A stretch of DNA of 64,000 nt. Source: Caviibacterium pharyngocola. GTDB lineage: Bacteria; Pseudomonadota; Gammaproteobacteria; Enterobacterales; Pasteurellaceae. The stretch spans positions 124,001 to 188,000 of the forward strand of contig NZ_PHGZ01000006.1 in the NCBI RefSeq assembly GCF_002795405.1. The letters are read 5' to 3'. Position 1 is the first letter of the stretch. Each line of letters opens with the position of its first letter. Below the pieces are notes generated by a model. That model was not told the origin of the DNA. It saw nothing but the letters and a program-made list of their open reading frames with translations, and searched no databases. Made by a program: the position numbers and the translations under genes. This document shows positions 9,486-20,847 of this stretch, piece by piece.

Positions 9486-10472
9486 ATGGATTTAAATACG
9501 ATTTTGATTATTTTGGGTGTAATTGCGTTAGTGATTTTAGTGGCGCACGGACTTTGGGCGAATCGTCGTGAAAAATCCCAATATTTCCAAAATGCAAATA
9601 CTTTCACCAAAGACGCGCGCGTTCGCCAGCCGCAAGAAAATCTCCGGCAAGATCCGATTGCCGTTTCTCCCGAACCGGTCTCACTACAACCGCAGCCTAT
9701 CGAGCCGCCGCAACCGACGCAGCAAAGCTTGAATTTCGACGACGTACAATATCAAACGCAAGCGCCGGACGCCAATCAAAATCTCGAACAAGCGGTTAGC
9801 CGCATAAAAATCAGCTTACCGAATGCGCCGCAAGCTTCCGCGGCAAGCGTGGAGCCGGCGGTTTATACGCAAGCGCCGCAAGATTTAACCCGCGCAACCA
9901 TTGCCGATCTGGAAGCGAATCTTGACGAAAACGAAGGTATCAATTCTTCCTCCGCATTTTTGCGCGAGCAATTAGCCGAAGCCGCCCAGCATTCCGCACA
10001 TATTGAACCGGAGCCGCAAGCGGAAACGACGATTTCAGCCGCCGAGACTGCCACGGAAAGCGAAACGCAGGCGGAAAAATCCTTTATTATGTTGTATGTG
10101 GTGGCTGCGGAAAATCGCGAATTTAACGGCGCGAATTTGGCGCAAGTATTGGACGATCTCGGTTTTATTTTCGGCGCACAACAAATTTATCATCGCCATT
10201 TGGATTTAAGCGTCGCCAGCCCGATTTTATTCAGCGCGGCGAATATTCAACAACCGGGAACCTTTGATCCTTATAATATGGCGGATTTTTATACCGTCGG
10301 CATCGCCCTGTTTATGCAGCTTCCGTCTCACGGCAGCGATTTGGCGAACTTACGGATGATGATTCGAGCAGCGAAAACGATCGCAGAAGAATTAAACGGT
10401 TTTGTATTAACGGATCAACAAGAAATTTTCGACGAGCAAGCGGAAAAAGCTTATTTAAGTCGTGTTGCTTAG
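9486..10472 (+). CDS. zipA: Cell division protein ZipA
   Basis: ZipA anchors FtsZ to the inner membrane at the division site. Its 328 residues show the standard layout: an N-terminal membrane anchor (MDLNTILIILGVIALVILVAHG), a basic patch (NRREKSQ), a long P/Q/E-rich linker (about 45-195) and a C-terminal globular FtsZ-binding domain starting near FIMLYVVAAENREFNGANL. The start has a GGGAG site. It runs divergently from cysZ; ligA, its common neighbour in other gammaproteobacteria, lies 4.9 kb downstream after the gluconate genes. Confidence 0.95.
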   Translation: MDLNTILIILGVIALVILVAHGLWANRREKSQYFQNANTFTKDARVRQPQENLRQDPIAVSPEPVSLQPQPIEPPQPTQQSLNFDDVQYQTQAPDANQNLEQAVSRIKISLPNAPQASAASVEPAVYTQAPQDLTRATIADLEANLDENEGINSSSAFLREQLAEAAQHSAHIEPEPQAETTISAAETATESETQAEKSFIMLYVVAAENREFNGANLAQVLDDLGFIFGAQQIYHRHLDLSVASPILFSAANIQQPGTFDPYNMADFYTVGIALFMQLPSHGSDLANLRMMIRAAKTIAEELNGFVLTDQQEIFDEQAEKAYLSRVA

Positions 10473-10486
10473 CGAATAAAATTGTC

Positions 10487-10538
10487 AAAAAAACACCGCA
10501 CTTTTATCAAAATACACGATAAAGTGCGGTGTTTTTTT
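10487..10538. terminator. Bidirectional terminator built from an inverted USS pair
   Basis: AAAACACCGCACTTTTATC and its inverted partner form a long stem with A and T tracts on the two sides, between zipA and eda, which converge here. Confidence 0.8.
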
Positions 10539-10552
10539 ATCGAATTTTTCCG

Positions 10553-11203
10553 TTATTTCCCGCGTACAGCTTGTACGGCAAGAACGGCGTTATAACTTAA
10601 TTGTGTGATTTTTTCCCAATTTTTCGCCTCAATCAAGTCATTCGGCAGCATCCAAGATCCGCCGACAGTGGCAACGCAATCCAATTTAACGTAATCCGCT
10701 GCATTTTTCTCTGAAATACCGCCGGTCGGGCAGAATTTCAGTTGCGGCAGCGGTGCCGAAATGGCTTTTAATGCCTGCGCGCCGCCGTTGATTTCCGCCG
10801 GAAAGAATTTAAGATGATCATAGCCGAGTTCTAAAGCTTGCATCATTTCCGACGGTGTTGCGGTACCGGGTATTAATGCGATTTTGCCTTGTGCGGCGTA
10901 AGCGAGCAGGGCAGGCGTCGCACCCGGCGAAATGGCGAATTGTGCACCGGCGGCGACAACGTCGTCATATTGTTGCGTATTAATCACCGTTCCGGCGCCG
11001 ACAAGGGCTTGCGGTAAGGCTTGGCGAATCAGTTTAATCGCCTCAAGCGCCGCCTCGGTGCGTAAGGTGATTTCGAACACATTAATGCCGCCGTCAAGCA
11101 GCGCTTGCGCCATCGGTACGGCGTCCTCAAGGCGTTTGATGACCATCACAGGGACAATCGGAGACGCGGCGAAAATTTGTTGCGGAGATAAAGTCCATTG
11201 CAT
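10553..11203 (-). CDS. eda: KHG/KDPG aldolase (2-dehydro-3-deoxyphosphogluconate aldolase)
   Basis: Last step of the Entner-Doudoroff pathway: splits KDPG to pyruvate and glyceraldehyde-3-phosphate. The 216-residue protein has the class I aldolase signs: catalytic glutamate in ITLRTEAALEAI, GAGTV, and the Schiff-base lysine in HLKFFPAE followed by CPTGGIS. The ATG at 11203 is chosen because GAGGA stands in good position and the start MQWTLSPQQIF is natural; the frame can extend to 11218. It follows edd by 11 bp and is the third gene of gntK-edd-eda. Confidence 0.96.
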   Translation of the reverse strand: MQWTLSPQQIFAASPIVPVMVIKRLEDAVPMAQALLDGGINVFEITLRTEAALEAIKLIRQALPQALVGAGTVINTQQYDDVVAAGAQFAISPGATPALLAYAAQGKIALIPGTATPSEMMQALELGYDHLKFFPAEINGGAQALKAISAPLPQLKFCPTGGISEKNAADYVKLDCVATVGGSWMLPNDLIEAKNWEKITQLSYNAVLAVQAVRGK

Positions 11204-11214
11204 AATCTGTATCC

Positions 11215-13011
11215 TCAATTAAATAAAATGCTCGCGCCTTCTTCTGCGGGCGAGACGTTTTTTCTGAATAAACGGAATAATTCCCGTCCGCAGCCGTCGT
11301 AATCGGCGGATAAATCCGCTTGAAACGGCGTGCGATCGGCAAAGTCGGCGAGACAACGCATCGAACCTTTTTCTGCGTCGATTTCGATGATATCGCCTTG
11401 TCGAATATAGGCTAAAGGCCCGCCGTTCACCGATTCGGGGCATAAATGAATAATGGACGGCACTTTGCCGGAGGCACCGGATAAACGCCCGTCCGTGACT
11501 AAAAAGACCCGATGACCGGCTTCCATCACATTGCCTAAGATCGGCATTAATTTATGTAATTCCGGCATTCCGCGTGCAGCGGGGCCGCTGTTGCGCACCA
11601 CAATGACGGCGTCTTGGTTCAATCGTCCGTTTTTATAGGCTTCGACCACTTCGTCTTGAGATTCGAATACCAGCGCAGGTGCGGTTAATTTATGGTGTTC
11701 TTTCGCTACGGCGCTGATTTTGATCACGCCGCGACCTAAATTACCGTCAATCACTTTTAAGCCGCCTTGCGCACTGAATTGCGTATTCGGCGCAGCGATA
11801 ACGTTTTCGTCGCGGGTTTGCGTGATCGGCGCGAATACCACTTCGCCATTTTCCAAGCTCGGTTCGCAGAAATAATCTTGCATCGTGCCGTAAATCGGCG
11901 TAGCGTCTAAGTGCAACAAGCCGCGATCCGCAAGGGATTTCAGCAAAAATGGCACGCCGCCCGCTTGGTGGAATTGATTAATATCGGCGGTTCCGTTCGG
12001 ATAAATACGCGTTAAAAGTGGTACGATGTCGGAAAGTCGGGAAAAATCGTCCCAAGTTAAGATAATGCCCGCGGCGCGCGCAATGGCAATTAAGTGGATG
12101 GTGTGATTCGTGCTGCCACCCGACGCCAATAACGCGACTAAGCCGTTGATGATACTTTTTTCATTCACCACGCGATACAACGGACGAAAATCTTTTCCTT
12201 GCGCACTGATTTTGATCATTTGTTTAGCGGTCATTGCGGTTAAATGCGGACGCAGCGGCGAATTGACCGGCACGAACGCCGAGCCGGGTAACATTAATCC
12301 CATTGCCTCGAAAATCAACTGATTGGTGTTCGCCGTGCCGTAGAAAGTGCAAGTGCCGACGCTGTGATAGGCACTGTTTTCCATTTCTTGTAGGGCATCT
12401 TTGCCCACTTCGCCGGCAGCGTATTGTTGACGAATTTTCACTTTCTGTTTATTGGATATTCCGGTGTTCATCGGTCCGCTTGGCACGAAAGCGGCGGGTA
12501 AATGTCCGAAACTAAGCGCACCAATTAACTGTCCCGGTGCGATTTTATCGCAAATTCCCAGTAATAATGCGGCGTCGAAGGTGTTATGACTTAAGCCGAT
12601 TGCCGTCGCTTGGGCGATTAAATCGCGCGAAAACAACGACAAATCCATTCCGTCTTGCCCTTGCGTAATGCCGTCGCACATTGCCGGTACGCCGGCGGCG
12701 ACTTGGGCGGAATGCCCGTTATCTCGCAGTACTTGTTTGATTTGCTGCGGATAATCCGCATAAGGCGTATGGGCGCTGACCATATCGTTATAAGCGCTGA
12801 CAATGCCGACATTAATCGTGGTGAAATCGAGAATCTGTTGTTTTTCTTGCGGGCAGCAAGTGGCAACCGTATGCGCCAAATTACCGCAACTAAGTTTCGC
12901 GCGGGATTTTCCGGCGGCGGCTTGTTTTTCCATTCTGCGCATATAAGCCTCACGCGCGGCTTGGCTGCGACGCGCAATAGTTTCCGTCACATCTAACAAA
13001 ATCGGATTCAT
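11215..13011 (-). CDS. edd: Phosphogluconate dehydratase
   Basis: Dehydrates 6-phosphogluconate to KDPG and contains an iron-sulfur cluster. The 598-residue product belongs to the IlvD/Edd family: CCPQEKQ, the CDGITQGQDGM and GICDKIAPG cysteine regions, GTCTFYGTANTNQ and the C-terminal VTDGRLSGASGKVPS. An ATG at 13011 (MNPILLDVTE) follows AGGCGG and matches the start of known Edd proteins; a GTG at 13017 is the alternative. gntK supplies its substrate from gluconate and ends 9 bp upstream. Confidence 0.96.
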   Translation of the reverse strand: MNPILLDVTETIARRSQAAREAYMRRMEKQAAAGKSRAKLSCGNLAHTVATCCPQEKQQILDFTTINVGIVSAYNDMVSAHTPYADYPQQIKQVLRDNGHSAQVAAGVPAMCDGITQGQDGMDLSLFSRDLIAQATAIGLSHNTFDAALLLGICDKIAPGQLIGALSFGHLPAAFVPSGPMNTGISNKQKVKIRQQYAAGEVGKDALQEMENSAYHSVGTCTFYGTANTNQLIFEAMGLMLPGSAFVPVNSPLRPHLTAMTAKQMIKISAQGKDFRPLYRVVNEKSIINGLVALLASGGSTNHTIHLIAIARAAGIILTWDDFSRLSDIVPLLTRIYPNGTADINQFHQAGGVPFLLKSLADRGLLHLDATPIYGTMQDYFCEPSLENGEVVFAPITQTRDENVIAAPNTQFSAQGGLKVIDGNLGRGVIKISAVAKEHHKLTAPALVFESQDEVVEAYKNGRLNQDAVIVVRNSGPAARGMPELHKLMPILGNVMEAGHRVFLVTDGRLSGASGKVPSIIHLCPESVNGGPLAYIRQGDIIEIDAEKGSMRCLADFADRTPFQADLSADYDGCGRELFRLFRKNVSPAEEGASILFN

Positions 13012-13020
13012 CGGCACCGC

Positions 13021-13542
13021 CTATAATAAAGGTTTAATCGCCGCAATGCAGCGTTCGACCACTTCGTCGAAAGAGGCATCGATATCAATATGATAAACGT
13101 CTTGCTCGTCTTGTTGCGGCACTTCTAAGGTGGCAAATTGGCTGCGCAACATTTCGGTTTTCATATAATGCCCTTGGCGTTTTTGCATTCTGGATAACAC
13201 TAAATCAAAATCGCCGGATAAAAAGATAAATTTAACACCTTGATTTCCTTCACGAATTGGATCGCGATATTTCTTTTTCAACGCCGAACAGATGATGATG
13301 CCTCTTTCGGATTTTTGTTCCAAACTAAACGCCGCGTCGCGAATACGTTCCAACCAAGGTGCGCGATCTTCATCGTTTAACGGCTGACCGGAACTCATTT
13401 TGATAATATTGGCGCGCGGATGTAAATCGTCACCGTCGATTAATTTTAATCCCAATCGTTGCGCAATCGCTGTGCCGATACTGGTTTTACCCGTACTGGA
13501 GACACCCATTAAAATAAAGCATTGACCTGTATGTTTTTCCAT
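13021..13542 (-). CDS. gntK: Gluconokinase
   Basis: Phosphorylates gluconate to 6-phosphogluconate. The 173-residue P-loop kinase has the Walker A GVSSTGKT, the DGDDLHPRANIIKMSSGQPLNDEDRAPWL block typical of GntK, and CSALKKKYRD. The ATG at 13542 follows GGGAG; the frame could start at 13566 but the extra residues do not fit. It is the first gene of gntK-edd-eda and faces gntP across a shared regulatory region with CRP and GntR-type sites. Confidence 0.95.
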   Translation of the reverse strand: MEKHTGQCFILMGVSSTGKTSIGTAIAQRLGLKLIDGDDLHPRANIIKMSSGQPLNDEDRAPWLERIRDAAFSLEQKSERGIIICSALKKKYRDPIREGNQGVKFIFLSGDFDLVLSRMQKRQGHYMKTEMLRSQFATLEVPQQDEQDVYHIDIDASFDEVVERCIAAIKPLL

Positions 13543-13583
13543 TTTTTTCTCCCAAGAAACGATCATTTTTTATTACTTTATAA

Positions 13584-13599
13584 ATGTTATCGGTAACAG
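13584..13599. promoter_or_regulatory. GntR-type operator, gntK side
   Basis: ATGTTATCGGTAACAG matches the E. coli GntR/IdnR operator pattern ATGTTA-N4-TAACAT at 11 of 12 fixed positions. It lies 42 bp before the gntK start. Confidence 0.8.
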
Positions 13600-13629
13600 T
13601 CAATAACAAAATTTAAATTTCTTATTTTT

Positions 13630-13645
13630 TGTGATCAAGATCATT
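13630..13645. promoter_or_regulatory. Probable CRP site, gntK side
   Basis: TGTGATCAAGATCATT matches TGTGA-N6-TCACA at 8 of 10 positions. Its centre is 46 bp from the centre of the neighbouring GntR operator. Confidence 0.65.
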
Positions 13646-13729
13646 TTTTCGTAAAGTAACTAAAATTAGCCCGTTATTTATCCAGCTAGAGGATGAAATC
13701 GATTTATTTCTGAGCAATAAAAATAATTT

Positions 13730-13745
13730 TGTGACGAATATCACA
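13730..13745. promoter_or_regulatory. CRP site, gntP side
   Basis: TGTGACGAATATCACA is a perfect TGTGA-N6-TCACA consensus, again with its centre 46 bp from the GntR-type operator on its side. Confidence 0.8.
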
Positions 13746-13775
13746 AAATTAAATTTATCTGTTGGAAAAATTATC

Positions 13776-13791
13776 GTGTTATCGGTAACAT
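13776..13791. promoter_or_regulatory. GntR-type operator, gntP side
   Basis: GTGTTATCGGTAACAT, 43 bp before the gntP start, shares its central GTTATCGGTAACA-type core with the operator at 13584-13599. Confidence 0.8.
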
Positions 13792-13833
13792 TTTCGGTGT
13801 TATTACTTTGCTTGATTAAAAAAAGGAAAATCT

Positions 13834-15216
13834 ATGGAAAATCTTTCTGCAGCGGCGAATACTTCGTCCTTACTTCTTATTGCGCTCGGCGCAATAATCG
13901 CGTTGCTGATTTTAATTATCCGATTTAAAGTGCACGCTTTCGTCGCGTTAATTTTAGTCAGTTTATTGACCGCACTTGCCGCCGGCATTCCGGTTGACAA
14001 AATTTTGCCGACCTTATTAAACGGTTTCGGCAGCACGCTGGCTTCGGTCGCGTTATTAGTGGGCTTGGGCGCGATGATCGGTCGGCTTTTGGAGATCACC
14101 GGCGGCGCGAAAGTGTTAGCCGATGCGTTAATCGCCAAATTCGGCGAACAGCGCGCGCCGATGGCGTTAGGGGTGACGGCGTTATTGTTCGGATTCCCGA
14201 TTTTCTTTGATGCCGGTTTGGTGGTGATGTTGCCGATCGTCTTTAGCGTGGCGAAACAGTTCGGCGGTTCCGTGTTGCGCTTTGCATTTCCGGTTGCCGG
14301 GGCGTTTGCGGTAATGCACGCATTTTTACCGCCGCATCCGGGTCCGGTGGCGTCCGGTGATATTTTGGGCGTAAATATCGGCTTGTTAGTGATCGTCGGC
14401 TTAATTTGCGCGATTCCGACGTGGTATATCGGTACTTATTTGTTCAGTATGTTCATCAGCAAAAAAGTCTATGTGGAATTGCCGAAAGCCTTTTTAAATT
14501 TAACCGCAGTGAACGAAACTTCGGTACAAAATCCGCCGTCAATCGGTCGCGTATTAATCGTTTTATTGTTACCGATCTTCTTGATTTTATTCGATACCGG
14601 CTTAAACACTTTAACCGTAGCGAAAGTGATAGACGGTTCGCAACTTTGGGTGCAAAGCTTACGTTTAATCGGTAAAACGCCAATCGCATTATTAATCACG
14701 TTGTTGGTGGCGATCGCATTATTACGCGACGAGCGCAGTTTCGACCAAATCGAAAAAATTTGTAACAACGCATTAGGTCCGATTTGCGCCATCGTATTAG
14801 TTACCGGTGCGGGCGGGATGTTCGGCGGCGTATTGCGCGCCAGCGGTATCGGCGAAGCCTTATCCGCAATGTTGTCCGACACCGGAATGCCGGTGATTGT
14901 CGCCGCCTTCTTGATTTCGGTTGCTTTGCGCGTGGCACAAGGTTCGGCAACGGTTGCGTTAACTACGGCGTCGGCATTAGTCGCACCAATGGTCGCCGCT
15001 TCTCCTGAACTCAGCCAATTCGACCTTTGTTTTATCGTGATTGCGATTGCCTCCGGCGCCACCGTGTTATCGCACGTCAATGATTCCGGTTTCTGGTTAG
15101 TCAGTCGTTTCTTAGAAATGGATACCAAAACCACCTTAAAAACCTGGACGTTGTTGGAAACTTCAATCGGTGTTGTCGGTTTTATCATCGCCTTTATCGG
15201 TAGCGTATTACTCTAA
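13834..15216 (+). CDS. gntP: Gluconate permease, GntP family
   Basis: A 460-residue inner-membrane gluconate:proton symporter with about 12-14 hydrophobic segments and the family stretches GLGAMIGRLLEITGGA, FFDAGLVVMLPIVFSVA, HAFLPPHPGPVA and the C-terminal SHVNDSGFWLVSRFLEMD. The start follows AAAAAGGAAAATCT. It is divergent from gntK-edd-eda and brings in the substrate of that operon. Which GntP subfamily member (GntP, GntT or GntU) cannot be fixed by eye, so the symbol denotes the family. The long frame on the opposite strand inside it is a shadow. Confidence 0.93.
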   Translation: MENLSAAANTSSLLLIALGAIIALLILIIRFKVHAFVALILVSLLTALAAGIPVDKILPTLLNGFGSTLASVALLVGLGAMIGRLLEITGGAKVLADALIAKFGEQRAPMALGVTALLFGFPIFFDAGLVVMLPIVFSVAKQFGGSVLRFAFPVAGAFAVMHAFLPPHPGPVASGDILGVNIGLLVIVGLICAIPTWYIGTYLFSMFISKKVYVELPKAFLNLTAVNETSVQNPPSIGRVLIVLLLPIFLILFDTGLNTLTVAKVIDGSQLWVQSLRLIGKTPIALLITLLVAIALLRDERSFDQIEKICNNALGPICAIVLVTGAGGMFGGVLRASGIGEALSAMLSDTGMPVIVAAFLISVALRVAQGSATVALTTASALVAPMVAASPELSQFDLCFIVIAIASGATVLSHVNDSGFWLVSRFLEMDTKTTLKTWTLLETSIGVVGFIIAFIGSVLL

Positions 15217-15243
15217 ATTCCGCTAAAAATTACCGCACTTTCG

Positions 15244-15287
15244 GATGCCCGAAGATTCGACGACGAATTTTCGGGCATCTTTTTTTT
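15244..15287 (+). terminator. gntP terminator
   Basis: GATGCCCGAA pairs with TTCGGGCATC and is followed by eight T. A USS core lies directly before the stem. Confidence 0.85.
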
Positions 15288-15367
15288 ATTTAAACGAAGG
15301 GTCGCCGTTGTTGTATAATGCAACGGTTTATTATGTCTCGCCGCCGAAGTGCGGTGATTTTTACTAG

Positions 15368-17398
<2,031 letters not shown>

Positions 17399-17430
17399 AC
17401 GCGCGCAAAGCCAAGTAAAAAAACGAATAA

Positions 17431-17475
17431 AAAAGTGCGGTGCAAAAAATAAAAATTATTTGCACCGCACTTTTT
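17431..17475. terminator. Bidirectional terminator built from an inverted USS pair
   Basis: AAAAAGTGCGGTGCAAA and its inverted copy, with an A/T-rich 11-nt loop, lie between the convergent ligA and crp genes. Confidence 0.8.
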
Positions 17476-17492
17476 GTTTTCTTATAAACGGA

Positions 17493-18137
17493 TTATCGCG
17501 TACCGTAAACTACAATAGTTTTTCCGTGAGCGGAAATAAGATGTTGATCTTCAAGCATTTTTAAAATACGTCCGACGGTTTCGCGCGAACAGCCCACCAT
17601 TTGCCCGATTTCTTGGCGAGTAATTTTAATTTGCATACCGTCCGGATGGGTCATTGCTTCCGGCATTTTCGCCAAATTCAACAAGGTTTGCGCAATGCGA
17701 CCGGTTACGTCTAAAAACGCGAGGTTGCTGACTTGGCGGGAAGTGTTTTGTAAACGGCGCGCAAGCTGAGCGGATAAATACATTAAAATTTCAGGGTTCA
17801 CTTGAATCAGTTGGCGGAATTTCTTGTAAGAAATTTCGGCGATTTCGCAAGAAGTTTTCGCCTTGATCCACGCAGAACGCGCTTGACCTTCTTCAAATAA
17901 TCCCGCTTCGCCGAAGAAATCGCCTTGGCTGAGATAGGTGAGGATCATTTCTTTGCCGTCTTCGTCTTTGACTAATACGGCGACCGAGCCTTTGATTAAG
18001 TAATAAAGGGTTTCCGCCTTTTCGCCGGCGTGAATTAAGGTGCTTTTGGAAGGATATTTATGAATATGACAATGGGAGAGGAACCATTCCAAAGTCGGAT
18101 CCATTGATTGAGTCGGTTGTCCGGATTGATCTTGCAT
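17493..18137 (-). CDS. crp: cAMP receptor protein (catabolite activator)
   Basis: Global transcription activator that binds cAMP and TGTGA-N6-TCACA sites. The 214-residue protein has the cyclic-nucleotide domain ([28 protein letters not shown] split over two strands, then [20 protein letters not shown] with the cAMP-binding FGE and R-S), the C helix and a winged helix-turn-helix with [23 protein letters not shown]. The ATG at 18137 follows GGGG; the frame runs on to 18191, but the extra residues are not CRP-like. In Pasteurellaceae CRP also drives competence with Sxy. It lies 19 bp after yheU. Confidence 0.97.
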   Translation of the reverse strand: MQDQSGQPTQSMDPTLEWFLSHCHIHKYPSKSTLIHAGEKAETLYYLIKGSVAVLVKDEDGKEMILTYLSQGDFFGEAGLFEEGQARSAWIKAKTSCEIAEISYKKFRQLIQVNPEILMYLSAQLARRLQNTSRQVSNLAFLDVTGRIAQTLLNLAKMPEAMTHPDGMQIKITRQEIGQMVGCSRETVGRILKMLEDQHLISAHGKTIVVYGTR

Positions 18138-18156
18138 AATTACCCCATAAACGATG

Positions 18157-18375
18157 TTATTTGAGAAAGTCCATTTTATTTTTAATATCAATGGATTCGT
18201 GTAATTCCGACCAAACTATTAGGGCGCGTCCTTGGCGAATTTCATCAAGTAGTTTGGTGGTTTTTTGTTCTAAAGAAAGCTCTTCGGAACCGTAATCCGT
18301 CCCTTCGCGTAAAATAAAACTTTCGACGATATTTTGTAACGTTTCCGCTTCTAATTCTTGCCAAGGAATAATCAT
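18157..18375 (-). CDS. yheU: UPF0270 family protein YheU
   Basis: A 72-residue protein of the YheU/UPF0270 family, recognised by [27 protein letters not shown] and the C-terminal [16 protein letters not shown]. Function is unknown. Its position close to crp is kept from enterobacteria, where yheU lies two genes away. Here it ends 19 bp before crp and starts 21 bp after slmA, so all are probably co-transcribed. Confidence 0.9.
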   Translation of the reverse strand: MIIPWQELEAETLQNIVESFILREGTDYGSEELSLEQKTTKLLDEIRQGRALIVWSELHESIDIKNKMDFLK

Positions 18376-18396
18376 AATGTTACCTAAAAATTCAAA

Positions 18397-18996
18397 TTAT
18401 GCAAATAGCAGTTCGATAAGTTTCCATTGCTGCTCAAAACTTTGATTCGGCGTATGGCGGAAGTTCGAACGTACATAGCGCATAAATTGCCCTTCGCAAA
18501 AGGTGACCAAATACGCGGCAACGGTGCGTTCGTCCGTGCTAAAGGATTTTCCTTCGCGCAATTTTCGCATTTGCAAAATATTCACGAATTGCAATTCCAA
18601 GCGATCAAAAAACTGCGCTACGCGCGCTTGCAACTGCGGCGATTCGAACATTAAGGCGTGACCGGTCAATACGCGGGTCAGTCCCGGGTTTTTACGCGCA
18701 AAATCCAAAATCATTTGCAAAATATCGCGCACGCGATTCATCGTATTGGTTTCGTTTTTAATCGAATGATTGATACGGCTGAATAAATTTCCTTCGATAT
18801 TATCGATTAATGCCTCGAAGATTTTGGTTTTGCTCGGAAAATAGCGATAGAGCGCCGCTTCGGATACACCGACTTCTTCCGCCAAACGTGCCGTTGTCAT
18901 TCGTTCCATCCCGCGTTCGGAATGCAACATATGGGTCAACACGGTAAGCACTTGCTGACGGCGTTCTTTGACGCTGCGTTTCATCGGTTTTTCCAT
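18397..18996 (-). CDS. slmA: Nucleoid occlusion factor SlmA
   Basis: A TetR-family DNA-binding protein that blocks FtsZ assembly over the nucleoid. The 199 residues have the N-terminal helix-turn-helix ([20 protein letters not shown]) and the SlmA region RINHSIKNE...[20 protein letters not shown]. Its start overlaps the dut stop by one base (TAATG). An alternative start is the internal ATG at 18984. The coaBC-dut-slmA order is that of E. coli. Confidence 0.95.
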   Translation of the reverse strand: MEKPMKRSVKERRQQVLTVLTHMLHSERGMERMTTARLAEEVGVSEAALYRYFPSKTKIFEALIDNIEGNLFSRINHSIKNETNTMNRVRDILQMILDFARKNPGLTRVLTGHALMFESPQLQARVAQFFDRLELQFVNILQMRKLREGKSFSTDERTVAAYLVTFCEGQFMRYVRSNFRHTPNQSFEQQWKLIELLFA

Positions 18997-19451
18997 TATT
19001 GTTTACCCGAATGACCGAAACCGCCTTCGCCGCGATCCGTTTGTTCGAAATCCGTGACGATATTAAATTCCGCTTGCACCACCGGCACGAACACGAGCTG
19101 CGCAATGCGATCGCCGACTTCTACTTTAAACGGCGTATCGCCGCGATTCCACATCGAAACCATTAGCGGGCCTTGATAATCCGAGTCGATTAAACCCACA
19201 AGATTGCCCAATACGATGCCGTGTTTATGACCTAAACCGGAACGCGGTAAAATCACCGCTGCCAAATTCGGATCGGCGATATAAATCGATAAGCCGGTCG
19301 GAATTAGCTTGGTTTCGCCCGGTTGTAATTCGAAACTTTCTTCTGTCAAGGCGCGTAAGTCCAAACCGGCGGAACCGGAGGTGGCATAAGTCGGTAACGG
19401 AAATTCCGTGCCGATACGTTGATCAAGAATTTTAACGTCAATTTTTTTCAT
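18996..19451 (-). CDS. dut: Deoxyuridine 5'-triphosphate nucleotidohydrolase (dUTPase)
   Basis: Hydrolyses dUTP to dUMP, keeping uracil out of DNA and feeding dTMP synthesis. The 151 residues contain the five trimeric dUTPase motifs: [46 protein letters not shown] and the C-terminal [12 protein letters not shown] that closes over the active site. Full length. It sits between coaBC and slmA. Confidence 0.97.
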   Translation of the reverse strand: MKKIDVKILDQRIGTEFPLPTYATSGSAGLDLRALTEESFELQPGETKLIPTGLSIYIADPNLAAVILPRSGLGHKHGIVLGNLVGLIDSDYQGPLMVSMWNRGDTPFKVEVGDRIAQLVFVPVVQAEFNIVTDFEQTDRGEGGFGHSGKQ

Positions 19452-19460
19452 TTTTTTTCC

Positions 19461-20687
19461 TTATCGATTATCAACGGAAGACTGATTGTAGCGCGCAATT
19501 ATTTTCTCAACAAGTTGCGCCGAAAGATTGCGTTTGGTGTCTTGCGGCAAACTTTCCGCGCCGTTTTGCCAGAATAGTTGCAATGCGTTATGTTCGCTGT
19601 TAAAGCCCAGTGCGCTGTCGGAAACATCATTAGCGCAAATCATATCCAGATTTTTGCGTTGTAATTTATCTTTCGCATACTCCGCCACATTTTGCGTTTC
19701 CGCCGCAAAACCGACCACAAAAGGTCGTTTTTCGCGTAATTGTGCGACATTGGTGATAATATCCGGATTTTTCACTAATTTTAGCGTGAGTTCATCATTA
19801 TCGGCGGTTTTTTTGATTTTCTGCGTCGCAATTTGTTCAAGGCGATAATCGGCAACGGCGGCGCAGCCGATAAATATGTGATTTTCCACCGCACTTTGCA
19901 TTGCTTGTTGATACATTTGTTGTGCGGAAACCACATCAATACGCGTCACATTGCGCGGCGTCGGCAAATTCACCGGACCTGCGATCAGCGTGACTTTCGC
20001 GCCGCGTTCGGCAAAGGCGTCGGCAAGAGCGAATCCCATTTTGCCGGAACTGTGATTACTGATATAGCGAACGGGATCAATGGCTTCGCGCGTCGGGCCG
20101 GCGGTGATGACCACGTTTAAATGGGCTAAATCGCGACGTGGCGCAACGACGGCGCAAAGTGCGGTGTAAATTTCCGTCGGTTCCGACATTCGCCCGAAAC
20201 CTACGTCGCCGCAGGCTTGTGCGCCGCTATTCGGCCCGACGGTATGAATGCCACGCGCAACGAGTTGGCGTAAATTTTGTTGGGTCACGGACTGGGCGAA
20301 CATTTGTTGATTCATCGCCGGCGCCAGCAAAATCGGCGAGGCGGTAGCAAGGCAAATGGTCGAAAGCAGATCGTTCGCCATTCCCGCATTTAAGCGCGCG
20401 ATAAAATCCGCGCTGGCGGGCGCAATAACCACAAGATCCGCCCATTTTGCCAGTTCGATATGCCCCATTGCGAGCTCGGCTTGCGGATCTAACAAGGATT
20501 GCGACACCGCATTGCCGGAAATGGCTTGCAAAGTTAACGGCGTGACGAATTGTGCGGCGGCGGGCGTTAATACGACGCGCACTTCCGCGTTGCTTTTGCG
20601 CAACAGGCGAATCAATTCAATGGTTTTATAAGCGGCGATTCCGCCGGTAATGCCGACGACAATTCGTTTTCCTTGAAGATCTTGCAT
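19461..20687 (-). CDS. coaBC: Bifunctional phosphopantothenoylcysteine decarboxylase / phosphopantothenate-cysteine ligase
   Basis: Two steps of coenzyme A synthesis in one 408-residue protein. The N-terminal CoaC flavoprotein half (1 to about 185) has [25 protein letters not shown] and the [15 protein letters not shown] loop with the catalytic cysteine. The C-terminal CoaB half has [24 protein letters not shown] and later VGFAAET and the ANDVS...LGFNSEHN region. It is followed after 9 bp by dut and is divergent from radC. Confidence 0.96.
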   Translation of the reverse strand: MQDLQGKRIVVGITGGIAAYKTIELIRLLRKSNAEVRVVLTPAAAQFVTPLTLQAISGNAVSQSLLDPQAELAMGHIELAKWADLVVIAPASADFIARLNAGMANDLLSTICLATASPILLAPAMNQQMFAQSVTQQNLRQLVARGIHTVGPNSGAQACGDVGFGRMSEPTEIYTALCAVVAPRRDLAHLNVVITAGPTREAIDPVRYISNHSSGKMGFALADAFAERGAKVTLIAGPVNLPTPRNVTRIDVVSAQQMYQQAMQSAVENHIFIGCAAVADYRLEQIATQKIKKTADNDELTLKLVKNPDIITNVAQLREKRPFVVGFAAETQNVAEYAKDKLQRKNLDMICANDVSDSALGFNSEHNALQLFWQNGAESLPQDTKRNLSAQLVEKIIARYNQSSVDNR

Positions 20688-20847
20688 TGTTAGCCCTTAA
20701 TCACAATTAAAAGTGCGGTCATTTTACTGTAATTTTTCCGAAGAAAAAATTTTATTTTGCGATCCGCTACGCAAAATTCATCGGCTTGTTTTACAAAATC
20801 GTGCCAAGCCTTTATTGTCCTGCCAAAAAGAGGAGAAACAGACGGCG

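Noticed and set aside
14469-15188. 239-codon frame on the minus strand inside gntP
   Set aside because: Codon-bias shadow of a strongly supported permease gene; product shows no recognisable fold. The same applies to 16369-17061 inside ligA.
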